Of a stretch of 64,000 nucleotides of DNA, positions 52,713 through 63,986 are shown piece by piece. The number at the start of each line of letters is the position of its first letter. Position 1 is the first letter of the stretch. The position numbers and the translations under genes were made by a program. The DNA is from Chondrus crispus (taxonomy: Eukaryota > Rhodophyta > Florideophyceae > Gigartinales > Gigartinaceae). The notes beneath the pieces are model-generated. The model did not search any database. It saw nothing but the letters and a program-made list of their open reading frames with translations, and was not told the DNA's origin. The stretch is taken from contig NW_005179135.1 of assembly GCF_000350225.1 (NCBI RefSeq), positions 79,037 through 143,036 of the forward strand, written 5' to 3'.

Positions 52713-55700
52713 ATGAGTTTGAAAAACCATTCTACTGTCGGGCCGCCGGTTTTTATTCCGGAGCGACATCCCGAACTAACACAACTTGGACGAAAGACGA
52801 TTCACATTTTTTGCGGGAGAGGGAGCGCTATCTTCTACCCGTTTCAGAGGCAGAGTCACAAGGAAGTGATTTTAAACCGGTTTCGTTGGTCTCTTCTGTC
52901 GATTTCGATTTGCTTGAATCACTTATTGACTTAGAAACTTTCCCCGGCGTCACTACGCGGGCTGAATTGAAGGACGAAACCCTTGAGAGATGGTTAATTG
53001 CTCAAGACAACTACACGCTTGATAGTTTTACAGTCGATGAGCTTGATTCTCTCGTGCGCAAGTCAGTGCGTATTAAAACTGCTGAAACTGATCCAAAGTT
53101 ACGAATAATTTCCCTCTTCACTGACTACAATACTTTCTTGCGTAGCAAGAAATTGGATAATATCAAGACGGACAACCCCAAGGCAGCTGTTCGCCATATC
53201 TGCAGTTTGCTGCGACCCCGACGCTCCGGAGGAAAATTGAAAACGACCTGGCTTTGCACAAGTCGTCTTTAAAGAAAGAGTGGAAAGGTTTTTACAAATA
53301 TGTGGTTGATATGGCAGTGGCTTGTGAACAATTTGTCCCATGCAATGAAAGAGAGTATCCTTCATCTGCTTACAACCGTTCTGACTACGATAAAAACGGA
53401 AACGAGTATAACAAGGGCAGACAAGGGCCACAGAGACATACTGATCGCCGCGTACAACGGGGAAAAACTTCCAACGGGACATCTGTTGTGCCGAGCGACT
53501 TTCCTCACCCTGAATCGCGGTTTTCGTTTCGTAACGTTACGAGTGGCATAAACACGGATCCACATTCCCCAACTAACCCCCAGAAAAAACTCCCGCCGTC
53601 GTGTTTGAACACAAATACGTGTGCAGGCGAGAGACATTTTATCAACAAATGCCCGAAGTCGTCGCCAGAAACCAAGAAGCGCCTTTTGGAGCAAAATTTA
53701 CGAAACAAGCCCAAATCATCAGGTGCCTTGAAACAGCTCACTGTCTCTGGTACGATTACACCAGAACAGAATCATACCCTTGCTGAGCGCCGCGACGGTC
53801 GTATCAAAGCCAAGTTGGCCGATACCATACCCGTCATTATCAATGGTGATTATGGCTCCGACTATGCTGCATTATCGGAGACACACCTCAACAAATTGGC
53901 CCTCTCGGATGTTTTTGTTTCGGTCTTGCCCTTGGCAACCCCTATCATCATGGAACTACCTGTCAAAGGCGGAGATCAGCCGATTGTAATCACGGCGGAA
54001 CAGAAGGCTCGTATTTCAACTACCCTTCAGACATTGGAGGGACCCTTCAGACTACGCAATGTGGAATATATGGTGTTTAAGGAGCCTATGGACGAGGTTT
54101 TGCTGTCGAGGCCACTTCTACAGTCCCTTGGATTTAATATCGATGATCACTTGGTACATGTTCGCCGTCAGTACAATGATGTGGATTGCTCGCATATTTC
54201 CTTTCACGCCGACGCGAATATGGCAGCAGCATCAGACCAACATGCCGGAGCTCTGTCTCGCTTAGTTTCTAAAGAGGTCACTACACAAGCAACCTTCCTG
54301 GCTGACAGCGAGGACGAAAGTGCTGTGGCGCCTGCCAAAACAAAAAATGAACAGGAGACACCCGAGCTGGACATAATTGATGCAGGCGACTACGCTCAAC
54401 AGAATGTAACCCCACATCTGGACCGCATGTTGACCGAAGCCATCGACAACGGCCTATCTTCCACCCATGCCGAAACTTGGAAAGGTATGCTCCAACAATA
54501 CGTCGACGTGTTCCGTGGCAAACTTGGTTCCGATCCACCCGTCGATGTGCCACCAATGAACATCCGCCTCAAACCTGACGCAGAGCCCGTGCGTGTGAAA
54601 CTACGACGATATGCGCCACCCCAAGCAGCCTTTCTTTGCCACAAAGTTGCTGAATTGGAACGATTGGGGCTTGTCCGACGTAACAGTGAGAGCTCGTGGG
54701 CATGCGCCCCTCTCATTGTACCCAAGCACGGACCGGAACAATTCCGATTCACTACAGATTTGCGACCTGTCAACAAAGTTACCCTGGCACATGCCTGGCC
54801 CATGCCCGACCTTGAAACAGTGATCTCTGGATTAGCCGGGAAGACATGTTTTGCTGCCATCGATTTGTGTCAAGGATACTGGCAACTGCCTCTCGCTGCG
54901 AAATCGCAGGAGTGCCAAAGTTTCATCACGCCTGATGGCGTATACACCCCTACTCGTGTCATGCATGGGCAGAGAAACACTGTGGCTTATTGTCAAAGTT
55001 CAGTACAACTGATCTGCCATGATATCTCGGACAAGCTACTTCTTTGGCTCGACGACATGCTTTTTCACGCCAAAGACGCAACTGAACTTTTGGATACTCT
55101 CAAAAAGTTTTTCCAGCTCTGTCAGAGTCGAAGACTCAAGCTACATACGTCCAAATGCAAACTTTTCCTGCGAGAAGTTAAGTGGTGTGGACGGTTAATC
55201 AGCGACACAGGGGTACGCATGGACCCTGCTCGCCTACAGGCTTTGCTAGACATGCCCATCCACAAAAAGGTGATGAGCTGCAACAATTCGCCTGTGCCGC
55301 TAACTGGATGCGCGCGGGTATTCCAGAGTTCACGACCTTGATGGCCCCTTCAATTGCACTTTTGGAAAACGTTTATAACAAGGCAGGTGGTCGGACGAAG
55401 CGGCATGCCTCTAAGATCAAGCTGGGAGACGTCGGATGGGCTGAGGTACATTCCCGAGCTTTTAGCAACGCCAAGGACGCTCTTGCGCATTCCGTCACTC
55501 TCGCTCACCCAGACGCTTCGAAACTGTTATGTTTATTCACCGATGCCAGCGACAAGCATTGGTCCGGTGTACTAACGCAGATCGCGCCGTGCGAGTTGGA
55601 CCTACCGGTGGCAGAACAAAAACACTCTCCGCTCGCTTTCCTTTCTGGTTCTTTTAAAGACGCCAGCTCGCGCTGGTCTACACCCGAAAAGAAAGCGGCA

Positions 55701-57539
55701 GCAATCATTTTTAGCGTCGAGCGCCTCGACTACCTCCTCATGCGCCCACAAGGTTTTCATCTGTTCACTGATCACAGCAATCTTGTTTTCATGTTCGACC
55801 CCGAATACTGTGCAGCACGGATGACAAAAGCCAACTTGGGCAAGATACAACGTTGGGGTATGACTCTAGCTAATTTCAGCTACACCATCATACATATATC
55901 CGGAGAAGACAACTGCTGGGCTGATCTTTTGTCACGCTGGGGATCGAAGCCAGAAAACACTCGTAACCAAGCGGTGGAAGTCCAACATCTGCGCATTGCT
56001 GCACTCTTCCAAGCTCCCTTTGCCCCCGATTACGACCCAGATTTCACATGGCCGTCCACGGCCGACATTTTTGCCGCACAACAGGCAATTACGGATGAAG
56101 ACAAATCCGATTTTAGTTTGACCTTGAGTGGTGGTTTACTTAAGACTCGAGACGGTTCCATCTTCATTTCGGCTACCTGCACCCATTTACAACTGCGTAT
56201 CTGCGTCATTGGTCACTGCGGTCGTGCTGGTCATCGGGCGTTTGAAAGTACACACAGTTCTATCAAAGAACATTATTTTTGGAACACCATGTATGCGGAC
56301 ATCTCATCCTTCTGTCGTTCGTGTCTGCATTGTGTCGCGATAGTCGCAGGGAAACGTGTCCCTCGCCCGTATGGCCATGCACTTCATTCCGATAAGCCCA
56401 ACGAGATCATTCATTTTGACTTCTTGTATATGGGGGACAGTGTGACTGCGCACAAATACGCTTTAATCATCAAGGATGACGCCTCGATGTATACGTCGTT
56501 ACAACTCGCTACAAAACCAGACGCTGAGTCAGCTGTCAACGCTCTGCTTAACTGGTTTGCAGCCTTCGGTGTCTCGCCAGTATGGATCTCTGATAGAGGT
56601 AGCCATTTCAAAACTATCCTTATGGATAAGGTTAATCGCGCGCTTCATGCCCACCATCACTTTACCACACCCAACACACCTCAAGCAAATGGAACAGTAG
56701 AAAGAGTTTCCCGCGAAGTCCTTCGAACTTGCCGTGCCCTTCTTTCAGAATTCCGTATGCAAGAAAAAGAATGGCCGTACATTTTTCCGATCATTCAATC
56801 CGTTTTGAACCACGCGAAGGTGGCGAGTCTTGGTCACCGTGCGCCTATTACAGTGTTCTCTGGTTTACCACCGGACAACCCTCTCAGCCTTATCGTTCCC
56901 CCAACACACTCAAAGCCCAAGTCTCTCGATTCAATCAAGCTTTTACGGTGCATACGTACTGACGCTCTTCTTGAATCGTTGGAATCCTTGCATCAAGACG
57001 TGGCCGCCCGAAGGACCAAACGCAGAGAGGCCTCCATCAACGCACACAATCGAAAGACCAATGTGCAACACGCAAACTTCTCTGTTGGCGACTTCGTCTT
57101 AGTGGCCAAGCGCATAGCACAAGATGGAAGAAAGCTTCAACTCCAGTGGTTAGGACCGCAAAAAATTATCCTTGCTGTATCTGAATGGGTCTATGAGTGC
57201 CAGGATTTGGTCAATGAAAGGATCGCGCTTGTCCATGCCAATAGATTGAAGTTCTACGCCGATTCACAACTTAATGTGACTCAGGAATTACTCGATACTA
57301 TCGACCATAATGACATTCACTACAATGTCGCACTCAAGCTCTTGGATCTGCGCTACAATTTCAGGGAGAAGAGATACGAGGTTCGCATTAAATGGAAAGG
57401 ATTCGCACACGAGGAACCTAATTGGGACTCTCTGCAGTGCATGCATGAAGATATCCCAGATATGGTGGAACAATTTCTAAAGACCTTTGCGCACAAAGCT
57501 AAGGTTCAGCGAGCCCGAAACTCCTTACAGAGTCTTTGA
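52713..57539 (+). pseudogene. gypsy Gag-Pol polyprotein with chromodomain, three frameshifts
   Basis: Gag opens at ATG 52713 and soon shifts to the frame reading FLRERERYLLPVSEAES. After a second shift (about 53220) comes a Cys/His cluster CLNTNTCAGERHFINKC, of loose CCHC spacing, then a protease-like segment with GDYGSDYAAL, where Asp-Tyr-Gly replaces the usual DSG/DTG. RT has FAAIDLCQGYWQLPL and LLLWLDDMLFHA (WLDD instead of YxDD). Near 55260 the frame shifts again into ELQQFACAANWMRAGI. RNase H has LFTDASDKHWSG; integrase has HCGRAGHRAFE, CRSCLHCV, DRGSHFK and NGTVERVSRE. The chromodomain is YEVRIKWKGFAHEEPNW. The WCGRLIS and NWMRAGIP wording is that of gypsy elements common in oomycetes. 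Confidence 0.9.
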
Positions 57540-57549
57540 GAGGGAGGAC

Positions 57550-57778
57550 TGTGGTACTGTGACACAGTACCTTGTGGGAAGTGTCAGCTGTCCCTCTCTT
57601 GCATTTGACATTATTTGATGCACCATGATGGTGCATGCATTCTAGAAGAGAGGAACTGTCTAGCGATTTCTGTAGTTTTCCGGTAGTCAAATCCCTACAT
57701 AAAGCCTCAAAGCCCTGAGGTTCAAAAGAATAAAGAGGCATCGATCCCAAGACCTCCATGGGTTGTGGAGTGCTGGCA
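57550..57778 (+). repeat. 3' LTR of the 5.3-kb gypsy element
   Basis: 229 bp, two substitutions relative to the 5' copy. Confidence 0.93.
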
Positions 57779-57970
57779 ATATCGTTCTCGGCATCGCTTC
57801 TCCGACCTCCCGGCACAAAGTTGTACGGTAAACGTTTACATCTAGAACCACCCATCTACCAGACAACTTCAAGAACTCGACTAATGTTTCAAAAGTACGC
57901 AATACATCCGTCCTTGCCACATCTTGTGTTTAGATGGTTTTGACCCCCTGCGAGGTAAAATAACCAATAT

Positions 57971-58345
57971 GAGGCTACCCTTTAACTTGTATTTTCTGGA
58001 CTTGTGCTCACTCGATACGAGGAAGAAAGAAATACCCCTGCCACCGTCCTAAATTCTGCTATGCAGAAGGATAGACTTTAGTGAGAACAGCATGCCCTTT
58101 CCCGTCGTTTCCGAAATGCCTGGCAAAGAAGCTTTTCTGAGCAACCTTGAAACGTTGCGTTTTGAAATCTTTGAAACCAAAAAAAACGTTTAAAACCCCT
58201 GCAGTCGACTTCCTGTGCAGGAAACTGCCTTACATTCGTTGTCTTTCAGTGGATTCGAGACTGCTATCCCGATGTTCGGCAAGATGGTATCGCCGAGGTC
58301 AAGTAAACTTTACGTTAAAGAAATGGTGTCCAACATGCATTTATA
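57971..58345. repeat. diverged repeat left of UTP25
   Basis: Shares ordered blocks with 61284-61532 in the same orientation: GAGGCTAC, TTTCTGGACTTGT, ACTCGATAYGAGGA, TTTCTGAGCAACC, GAAACCAAA and ATGGTGTCCAAC, with indels between. On the minus strand both copies look like broken pieces of one protein-coding sequence (GCSE, KGHAV, SSYRV-TSPE). Confidence 0.65.
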
Positions 58346-58680
58346 AATTCGTGGTTTTTTGTATATATATTTGCAAAAAGAGTTAGCCTCATACACATGA
58401 AGCAAATCGCTTGCCCCCTGGCCCCTAGATCCACGTGTAGTCGTAACATGTGTACACGTGTGAAATGCTTCCCAAATTTCTACGTTCTTGTAGTCGACCG
58501 GGTTCAACTTTCATCGCCGTCGCCGCTAAGGTGCGAGGAGATAGGGGAACGATGAACCCGGACCCCGCCGTAGGAGGCCCGGGTCACACTTTAATATGAG
58601 TGTGATTTAGGGCTACTCTGTGGTGCCCTTACAGCCGCAGCATAAGCCACCCTACTTTTCTTTTTCACGAAATCTTCATT

Positions 58681-61017
58681 ATGGGCAGCAAGCGCCGCAA
58701 CTCTAGTCAAGGAAACATCCGAAAGCGTCCCCGCACAGCCCGCAAGCAAACCCTCGTCCGTGTCGCAGAGCACAAACAAGCCGCCGTCGAGAAGCTCCAC
58801 CGCCGCCTCGAGCATGCAGAGGCGCGCCATCTGCACCGCACCCGCGCGGCATTGGGAATAAAGAGCAGAGAGGTCGTCGCACGCGGTGAGAAAAAGGTCG
58901 ATTTTGAAGAGGACGATGAGGAAGGGGGGTGGAGAGGAAAGTACTTGGAGAGATGCGCGAGGGGATACGTTGCCCTCGTCGACGACCTCGCCCACCCGCT
59001 CTTTGCCGAAACGCGCTCGGATAGGCAGGTGAGTGGCGTTCGGCCGGGCGCGGTGAAGCAGCGCCATGCGAAGCGTGCGGAGGACGTGCGCCCTTCAACC
59101 TCCAGCTCACTGCCCGTTGACGAACGCGCCGTAGCGGAGGCCGAAAGCGCGCCGACCTTGTCGCTCCAGCAGGAGAACCTCGCCGCCGCCGCGCGCGAAA
59201 ACTCCCACTTCGGGCTCGAGGCTCCGCCACCTGAACTTAGCGCCGGCGAAAAGCTCACACCGATCGGGCTCTTCCCCCTCGTTGGTCGCGTGTCCGCCGC
59301 GGCGGCCCCCTCGCGCCGCGCCGCGCTGGAGACGCTTCTCACGACGGGGCTTGCCGCTGTTTCCGAGCGCGCGCTGGGGATGCAGCCCTCGGTCTATGCG
59401 AAGTGGGACGCGGCTGGGATGGGAGGAGCTCGTCTGCAAGAGTTGGAGCGCGCATTTGTGGCTTCCATGCGAGAGTACATGGATGTGTTTTTGTGTCGAC
59501 GGCTTGACGATCGGCAAGAAGACATCGTGCGGAAGCTCTATGTCGTGCATTGTGTGACGCATGTTCTAAGGGCAAGGGCTAGGGTCTTCCGGAATGACGC
59601 CGCCGTGAAGAAGGAGCCCGAGGCGATCGATCGTGCCAAGGATCAGGGTTTTAGTCTCGCAAGGGTGCTCATACTGTTGCCGATGAAGAATATCGCATAT
59701 GAGGTAGTGAAGACGATTGTGGCGCTCGCGGTGGAACTGGGGCCGAATGTGCAGAACCGCGAGCGATTCGAAGCGGAGTTTGCACCGGAGGATGAGGGGG
59801 AGATTAAGTTGGAGGAGGAAGGCGATATTCTCGATGCGGGGAGAGGATTAGCGAAGAGAAGAAGGAAACCAGCTGATCATCGCCGACTCTTTAGGGGGAA
59901 TACCGAAGATGACTTTAAGCTTGGTATTTCTTTTTCCAGGAAGTCCATCAAGCTGTACGCGGACTTCAACGCTAGCGATATTATCATCGCGTCACCGTTG
60001 GGACTGAGGAGGGGCATTGCTGAAAAGGTGAATGGGAAGACGGCGCACGACCGGCTCTCGAAGAAGAAGGAAGAGAACGAAGATACAGAATGGAAGACAG
60101 GGTTTGAGGCGGCGCGTCAGGAACCAAAGCAGGATGACGCAGATGAGGGTTTTCTCAGTTCTGTCGAGATATGCGTCGTCGATGGAGCGGATGTGCTTTC
60201 AATGCAAAAGTGGGACACCCTACGCAATGCCGTCGACATGGTCAACAAAATGCCATCGAATACGATGGATACAGACTTTTCACGTGTGCGAGCGTGGTGT
60301 CTAGATGGGCTGATGCAGCGGTTTAGGCAAACCATCATGCTTTCGCGGTACCGCAAGTCAGAGTTTGTTTCGTTGATGCGTGGCTGTTCCAACCACGTTG
60401 GAAGAGTGCAGCTGGTTGAACCTCCCGAAGTTCTTGGTTCTATGGTCAACGTAATCGTGAGCATGCGCCAAACGTTTTTCAAGGTACCGAACGTTGAGTC
60501 GCCGGCTTTTCGGGCGGACAAACGGTTTTCGTTCTTCTGTGCCAACACTTTGCCAGTAGTGCGGTGCCTGCTGGATGCGCAGGTTTTGCTCATAATACCA
60601 GATTATTTCGACTATGTCCGCGTACGCAACAAGCTGGTCGAAATCGCAGACGAGGACGAGAACTTTCGTTTTGCGAGCATGTGCGAATACTCCAAGGGGT
60701 CGGACATATCTCGAGCGCGCGGCAAGCTGCACGATCGAAGCGCTGGGCTCGTGGTTATGACGGAGCGATTCCACTTTTTTTGGAGGCACTGGCTGCGCGG
60801 GGCGGACACGGTCGTGTGGTATGGCCTCCCGGAAAATGAGCACTACTACCCTGAGATCGTCAACATGACAGGGGAGGCAGCAGACAGCGGTAGGCAAGTG
60901 CAGACGTTTGCCCTCTACGATGAATTTGATATGTTCAAGCTGGAGAGGGTTGTTGGAAGGAAGCGTTGTAAGAAAATGATAGCCAAAGACTCCAAGTCAA
61001 CATTTTTGTTTGTATAA
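58681..61017 (+). CDS. UTP25: UTP25 / DIEXF, SSU processome protein
   Basis: 778 codons in one exon from ATG 58681 (yeast Utp25 is about 720). Residues 1-60 are very basic (KRRNSSQGNIRKRPRTARKQ), as for a nucleolar protein. Residues 60-300 are a variable charged region. The UTP25 domain follows: SLARVLILLPMKNIAYEVV (about 322), DFKLGISFSRKSIKLYADF (about 410), DIIIASPLGLRRGI (about 433), VEICVVDGADVLSMQKW (about 493), RQTIMLSRYRKSEFVSL, FSFFCANTLPVVRCLL, LLIIPDYFDYVRVRNKL, LVVMTERFHFFWRHWLRG and a C-terminal YGLPENEHYYPEIVNM. The fold is helicase-like but lacks ATPase motifs (VDGAD in place of DEAD), as in the family. It acts in 40S pre-rRNA processing with UTP3/Sas10. No lesion. Confidence 0.95.
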   Translation: MGSKRRNSSQGNIRKRPRTARKQTLVRVAEHKQAAVEKLHRRLEHAEARHLHRTRAALGIKSREVVARGEKKVDFEEDDEEGGWRGKYLERCARGYVALVDDLAHPLFAETRSDRQVSGVRPGAVKQRHAKRAEDVRPSTSSSLPVDERAVAEAESAPTLSLQQENLAAAARENSHFGLEAPPPELSAGEKLTPIGLFPLVGRVSAAAAPSRRAALETLLTTGLAAVSERALGMQPSVYAKWDAAGMGGARLQELERAFVASMREYMDVFLCRRLDDRQEDIVRKLYVVHCVTHVLRARARVFRNDAAVKKEPEAIDRAKDQGFSLARVLILLPMKNIAYEVVKTIVALAVELGPNVQNRERFEAEFAPEDEGEIKLEEEGDILDAGRGLAKRRRKPADHRRLFRGNTEDDFKLGISFSRKSIKLYADFNASDIIIASPLGLRRGIAEKVNGKTAHDRLSKKKEENEDTEWKTGFEAARQEPKQDDADEGFLSSVEICVVDGADVLSMQKWDTLRNAVDMVNKMPSNTMDTDFSRVRAWCLDGLMQRFRQTIMLSRYRKSEFVSLMRGCSNHVGRVQLVEPPEVLGSMVNVIVSMRQTFFKVPNVESPAFRADKRFSFFCANTLPVVRCLLDAQVLLIIPDYFDYVRVRNKLVEIADEDENFRFASMCEYSKGSDISRARGKLHDRSAGLVVMTERFHFFWRHWLRGADTVVWYGLPENEHYYPEIVNMTGEAADSGRQVQTFALYDEFDMFKLERVVGRKRCKKMIAKDSKSTFLFV

Positions 61018-61826
61018 AGCTGCATTTCTAGAAGAAACGGTACGTCCATGTAAAGGGACGAGAGCAAAGACGCACCGTTTGATGAAGTCTCAGTTTACTT
61101 TGCAATTTTGAAGGGCACTTTGCATTTTCTGTCGAAGGCACTTTTTTTTTCGCACGGGCGAGGTCGCGGTGATGCGCATGTTGAGATTCTGTAACACACA
61201 GATACCACTGTTGATCGTACAGCGTCCCTGTTCCTAGCGTGGGAGATACAAATTGCCGCAGATGAGGTCAAATAGCGTCGCGTGAGGCTACGTTTCACTT
61301 AATCTTTCTGGACTTGTTCTTACTCGATATGAGGAGGAGAAATTCAAGACAGCAGACTTGACTTCCACGCTGCGCAAGAAAATCGAAGCGGGAACTGCGT
61401 GTCCTTTCTGATAATTGTTATTCAGGCCTGGCGACGAAAACATTTCTGAGCAACCCATAAACCCTTCTTGATTCACCTCGTCGAAACCAAACTGTTTATG
61501 TAAAAAGGTGCTCAAGGAATGGTGTCCAACTTCATGACCCTCTGGATGACAGCGGTACATGTAGCAAGACCATTGGAGCAGCACAGAAGGGCGAACATTG
61601 CCGGAACCGCTCTCTGAATTGAGCACTGCTTCAAAGAGCGGTGTCCGTCATCACGTGCGGTGCCTCGGGAATGCGTTCACCAAGTACTGCAACTGCTGTT
61701 TACAGAGGTTGCAGTCCTTACATAAGGACAGCGCATGCAATAATACTGTATATTATACAGTATCGCAAAAGCAGATACAGTAACGAACTTAATTTCAGTT
61801 AAAATATTTGCGGTTTCTGGAACCTC
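61018..61826 (-). pseudogene. repeat and possible gene fragment right of UTP25
   Basis: 61284-61532 is the partner of the repeat at 57971-58345. A minus-strand ORF over it (61288-61626) reads HPEGHEVGHHSLSTFLHK, FMGCSEMFSSPG, YQKGHAVPASIFLRS: it looks like the C-terminal part of a real protein, family unknown. The left copy carries the same phrases broken by stops. The rest of this interval shows nothing. Confidence 0.35.
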
Positions 61827-61828
61827 TT

Positions 61829-62045
61829 AATTGTCTGTCACGTGACAATCCAGAGCATTCTCAACGGCCAGTAGTCTGCAAAGGAATTTTTGACCGCCAA
61901 AACAAACTCCTGTGCAACATATGCAGTAGTACAAGTAGTTGTCTGTCAGGAGACAATCTGGCGTAAGCTCAAACCCAGAAGTCTGCAGAAGAAGAAGTTT
62001 GACCGCCAATACAAACTCCTGTGCAAGCATATGCAGTAGTGGTGG
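61829..62045. repeat. 109-bp tandem duplication
   Basis: TTGTCTGTCACGTGACAAT at 61829 and TTGTCTGTCAGGAGACAAT at 61938 begin two similar units with shared GTCTGCA, GACCGCCAA, ACAAACTCCTGTGCAA and CATATGCAGTAGT. Each starts with a small palindrome. Confidence 0.85.
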
Positions 62046-62306
62046 AATAGCATCAATTCAGAATGTAGGGCCCGTTCTCTCTTTCAAGTGAGAAGAATAA
62101 TAGCGCAGGGTGGAAGAGCGTGGATTGGGCAGGAGGGCGTGTCATCTCCGCTTGGCCTAGACATGTTTATCAACAGGGGCTTCCTGTATGTGCATTGTTT
62201 CTATTATGTAGAGGTATGTAACTAGGTCTGTAGTTAGTATGCTTGGATAGACACCCAGAACTAGATCTATTCTGCCACTTTGGTCATCTGCGCAACCCAT
62301 TTTGCA
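62046..62306. other. intergenic, 3' of the secreted-protein gene
   Basis: No recognised feature. Confidence 0.4.
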
Positions 62307-63986
62307 TTAGTTCACGTCCGGATTGATGCCAAACCCATAGTCATAGAAGAACCCCAGGCCATTATTGACATGAAGTCCAAGCCCAAGCTCTTCTGGTTCA
62401 AAGACGCCCGAAACCGACAAGCTGAACCCTTCCTTTGCGTACTGGCGCACGGCAGTCGGGCCGGGTCCATCGAGAAGCGTTTCGCCCTTGGGGTCGGTGT
62501 AAAAGTAGCCGCTGACGGGTTCCGCACTATTGGTAAAGTTGCAATGGGCGGCCGAGAAGACAAGTGGGGCAGCGATGCGAATACTCCTCGCTGCGCCATT
62601 GTTACGCGTGGTGCGTGAGAGCTTGACCATTTCGTCAAGCTTGGTTGTCGACTTGACACCCGTCCCCGGTGACTTAAGGTCGACGATGACGGTGCCATAC
62701 GGCGGGGCGGAGACGCACTTTGGCAGTGTCTGCCACTCCTCGTACACGCCCTCAAGGACTTTGCGGCGATACTCGAAGCGGTTGTCCAGGTTGCCCTCGT
62801 CAATGACATTGAACGAGCGCATGCGGCGCGGGTTGGCCTTGTCCGAGTCCTGGGCGAGCTGCATATCGGCGTCGTCCTGGTCGAAGGGCACAAAGGTGTT
62901 GCTTCTTCTCCCCCTTGCCGCGCGGAAGCCGAAGTCACCCTTTTGCGAAAACTCGTACATGAGCTCCTTTGTTTTCGCATGAGTAATTGCAACAACGATG
63001 GTATGAAACCTCTCGTTGATCCTCCTTAGCGAGCTCGCCTGTGCATGCAAGCTGTAGTAGACCATAAAGTCGCCCTGCGTCCAGACAAAGCCCTTAAAGC
63101 CAGCGTCCGATTCATCCTGCATACCATTTTTTAACGAGGTGTAGGTATACTTGGGGACGTAGCCCATCAAATGCTCGGGCGAGCTTCCGTGCTCATGGTC
63201 ATAGGCACATCTAAAGCACGGGTCCCACGCGGGGTGCCACGACGAAAACCTCTTTCCCACAGTACTCGGGTCACTCGGGGCGGCGTCAGCCACTGCCCAA
63301 GCGTCGTGCAGGGCGTCCGGGCACTGGGTGTTCGGCTCGATGGCGTCGCCATTAAAGGTGCCGACCGGCGGGCTGGGCGAGCCATCCCTCTCCGCGAGCC
63401 TGACTTGAAAGTTGCCCACGACCTGGAACGGGGCGTTCAAGTTGCTCTTGATCCACTTGTCACTCGGGACGGTAAAATCAGAGTCGGTGGCCTGCATCGA
63501 GAAGACATAGGCCGACTCCTGCAGGCCAATCCAGCTGGTCTGGTGAATGCCATATTCCATATTCCTGGTACCGCCCGGCAGGCGGGCCCAGCCCTCCGAC
63601 GTCCAGCCCGACAGGCTCACAGGCGCATCGGAGTGGGCCCTGGCGGTGGAGTTGGCCGTGCCTAGGAAGATGTAGACGGTGGCGTCGCGGTGCAGATGCA
63701 GGGTGGCCAGGTCGTCGTCGGCGCGCACGCCGCCAGAGAAGAAGAGGTCGAGGCCGTGGAAGCGGGACGAGGTGGGGTCGTCGGCCGGGTGGTAGTCGGC
63801 GCCCCCGTAGCGCGGGAGGTAGACGACGCGGTCGAACATGACCGGGCGGCGAAGCAGCGTGAAGGAGCGCAGCAGAGGCGGCGTCCAGGCGGACGAGTAG
63901 GCCGGGTGGTCGGCGCACGACAGCGCGAGGCGCTGCGAGAGCGCGGCCGGCAGCAGGAGCAGGAGCAGAAGCGGAAGCGAGTTCAT
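62307..63986 (-). CDS. secreted protein of unknown function
   Basis: 559 codons, one exon, ATG 63986 only 15 bases from the window end, so the promoter is outside. Residues 1-17 are a clear signal peptide (MNSLPLLLLLLLPAALS, cleavage likely after ALS). No transmembrane segment follows. Cys residues are few; N-glycosylation sites occur (ANST, CNFT). A conserved-looking patch near residues 245-275 reads SSWHPAWDPCFRCAYDHEHG, whose clustered His/Asp/Glu/Cys could bind metal. Further on are GFKGFVWTQGDFMVYYSLH, FHTIVVAITHAKTKELMYE and APLVFSAAHCNF. The product is expected in the secretory pathway or cell wall. I do not recognise the family; the metal site is inference. Confidence 0.75.
   Translation of the reverse strand: MNSLPLLLLLLLPAALSQRLALSCADHPAYSSAWTPPLLRSFTLLRRPVMFDRVVYLPRYGGADYHPADDPTSSRFHGLDLFFSGGVRADDDLATLHLHRDATVYIFLGTANSTARAHSDAPVSLSGWTSEGWARLPGGTRNMEYGIHQTSWIGLQESAYVFSMQATDSDFTVPSDKWIKSNLNAPFQVVGNFQVRLAERDGSPSPPVGTFNGDAIEPNTQCPDALHDAWAVADAAPSDPSTVGKRFSSWHPAWDPCFRCAYDHEHGSSPEHLMGYVPKYTYTSLKNGMQDESDAGFKGFVWTQGDFMVYYSLHAQASSLRRINERFHTIVVAITHAKTKELMYEFSQKGDFGFRAARGRRSNTFVPFDQDDADMQLAQDSDKANPRRMRSFNVIDEGNLDNRFEYRRKVLEGVYEEWQTLPKCVSAPPYGTVIVDLKSPGTGVKSTTKLDEMVKLSRTTRNNGAARSIRIAAPLVFSAAHCNFTNSAEPVSGYFYTDPKGETLLDGPGPTAVRQYAKEGFSLSVSGVFEPEELGLGLHVNNGLGFFYDYGFGINPDVN

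Larger units (their letters stand above)
52451..57778 (+). mobile_element. second Ty3/gypsy chromovirus, 5.3 kb, young but frameshifted
   Basis: LTRs 52451-52679 and 57550-57778, both 229 bp, TGTGGTACTGTG...GTGCTGGCA, two differences (T/C in GAGGTTTAAAAG, C/T in CTCCACGGG). A polypurine tract GAGAGGGAGGAC precedes the 3' LTR. Gag and pol need three single-base shifts (about 52790, 53220, 55260) to read through. The flanks GTCGG and ATATC do not form a duplication. Unlike the 13.7-kb element it has no extra 3' region and no antisense ORF. Confidence 0.93.

Noticed and set aside
58591..59562. Antisense ORFs over the UTP25 N-terminus
   Set aside because: Shadows caused by GC-rich codon use of the UTP25 gene; no domain.
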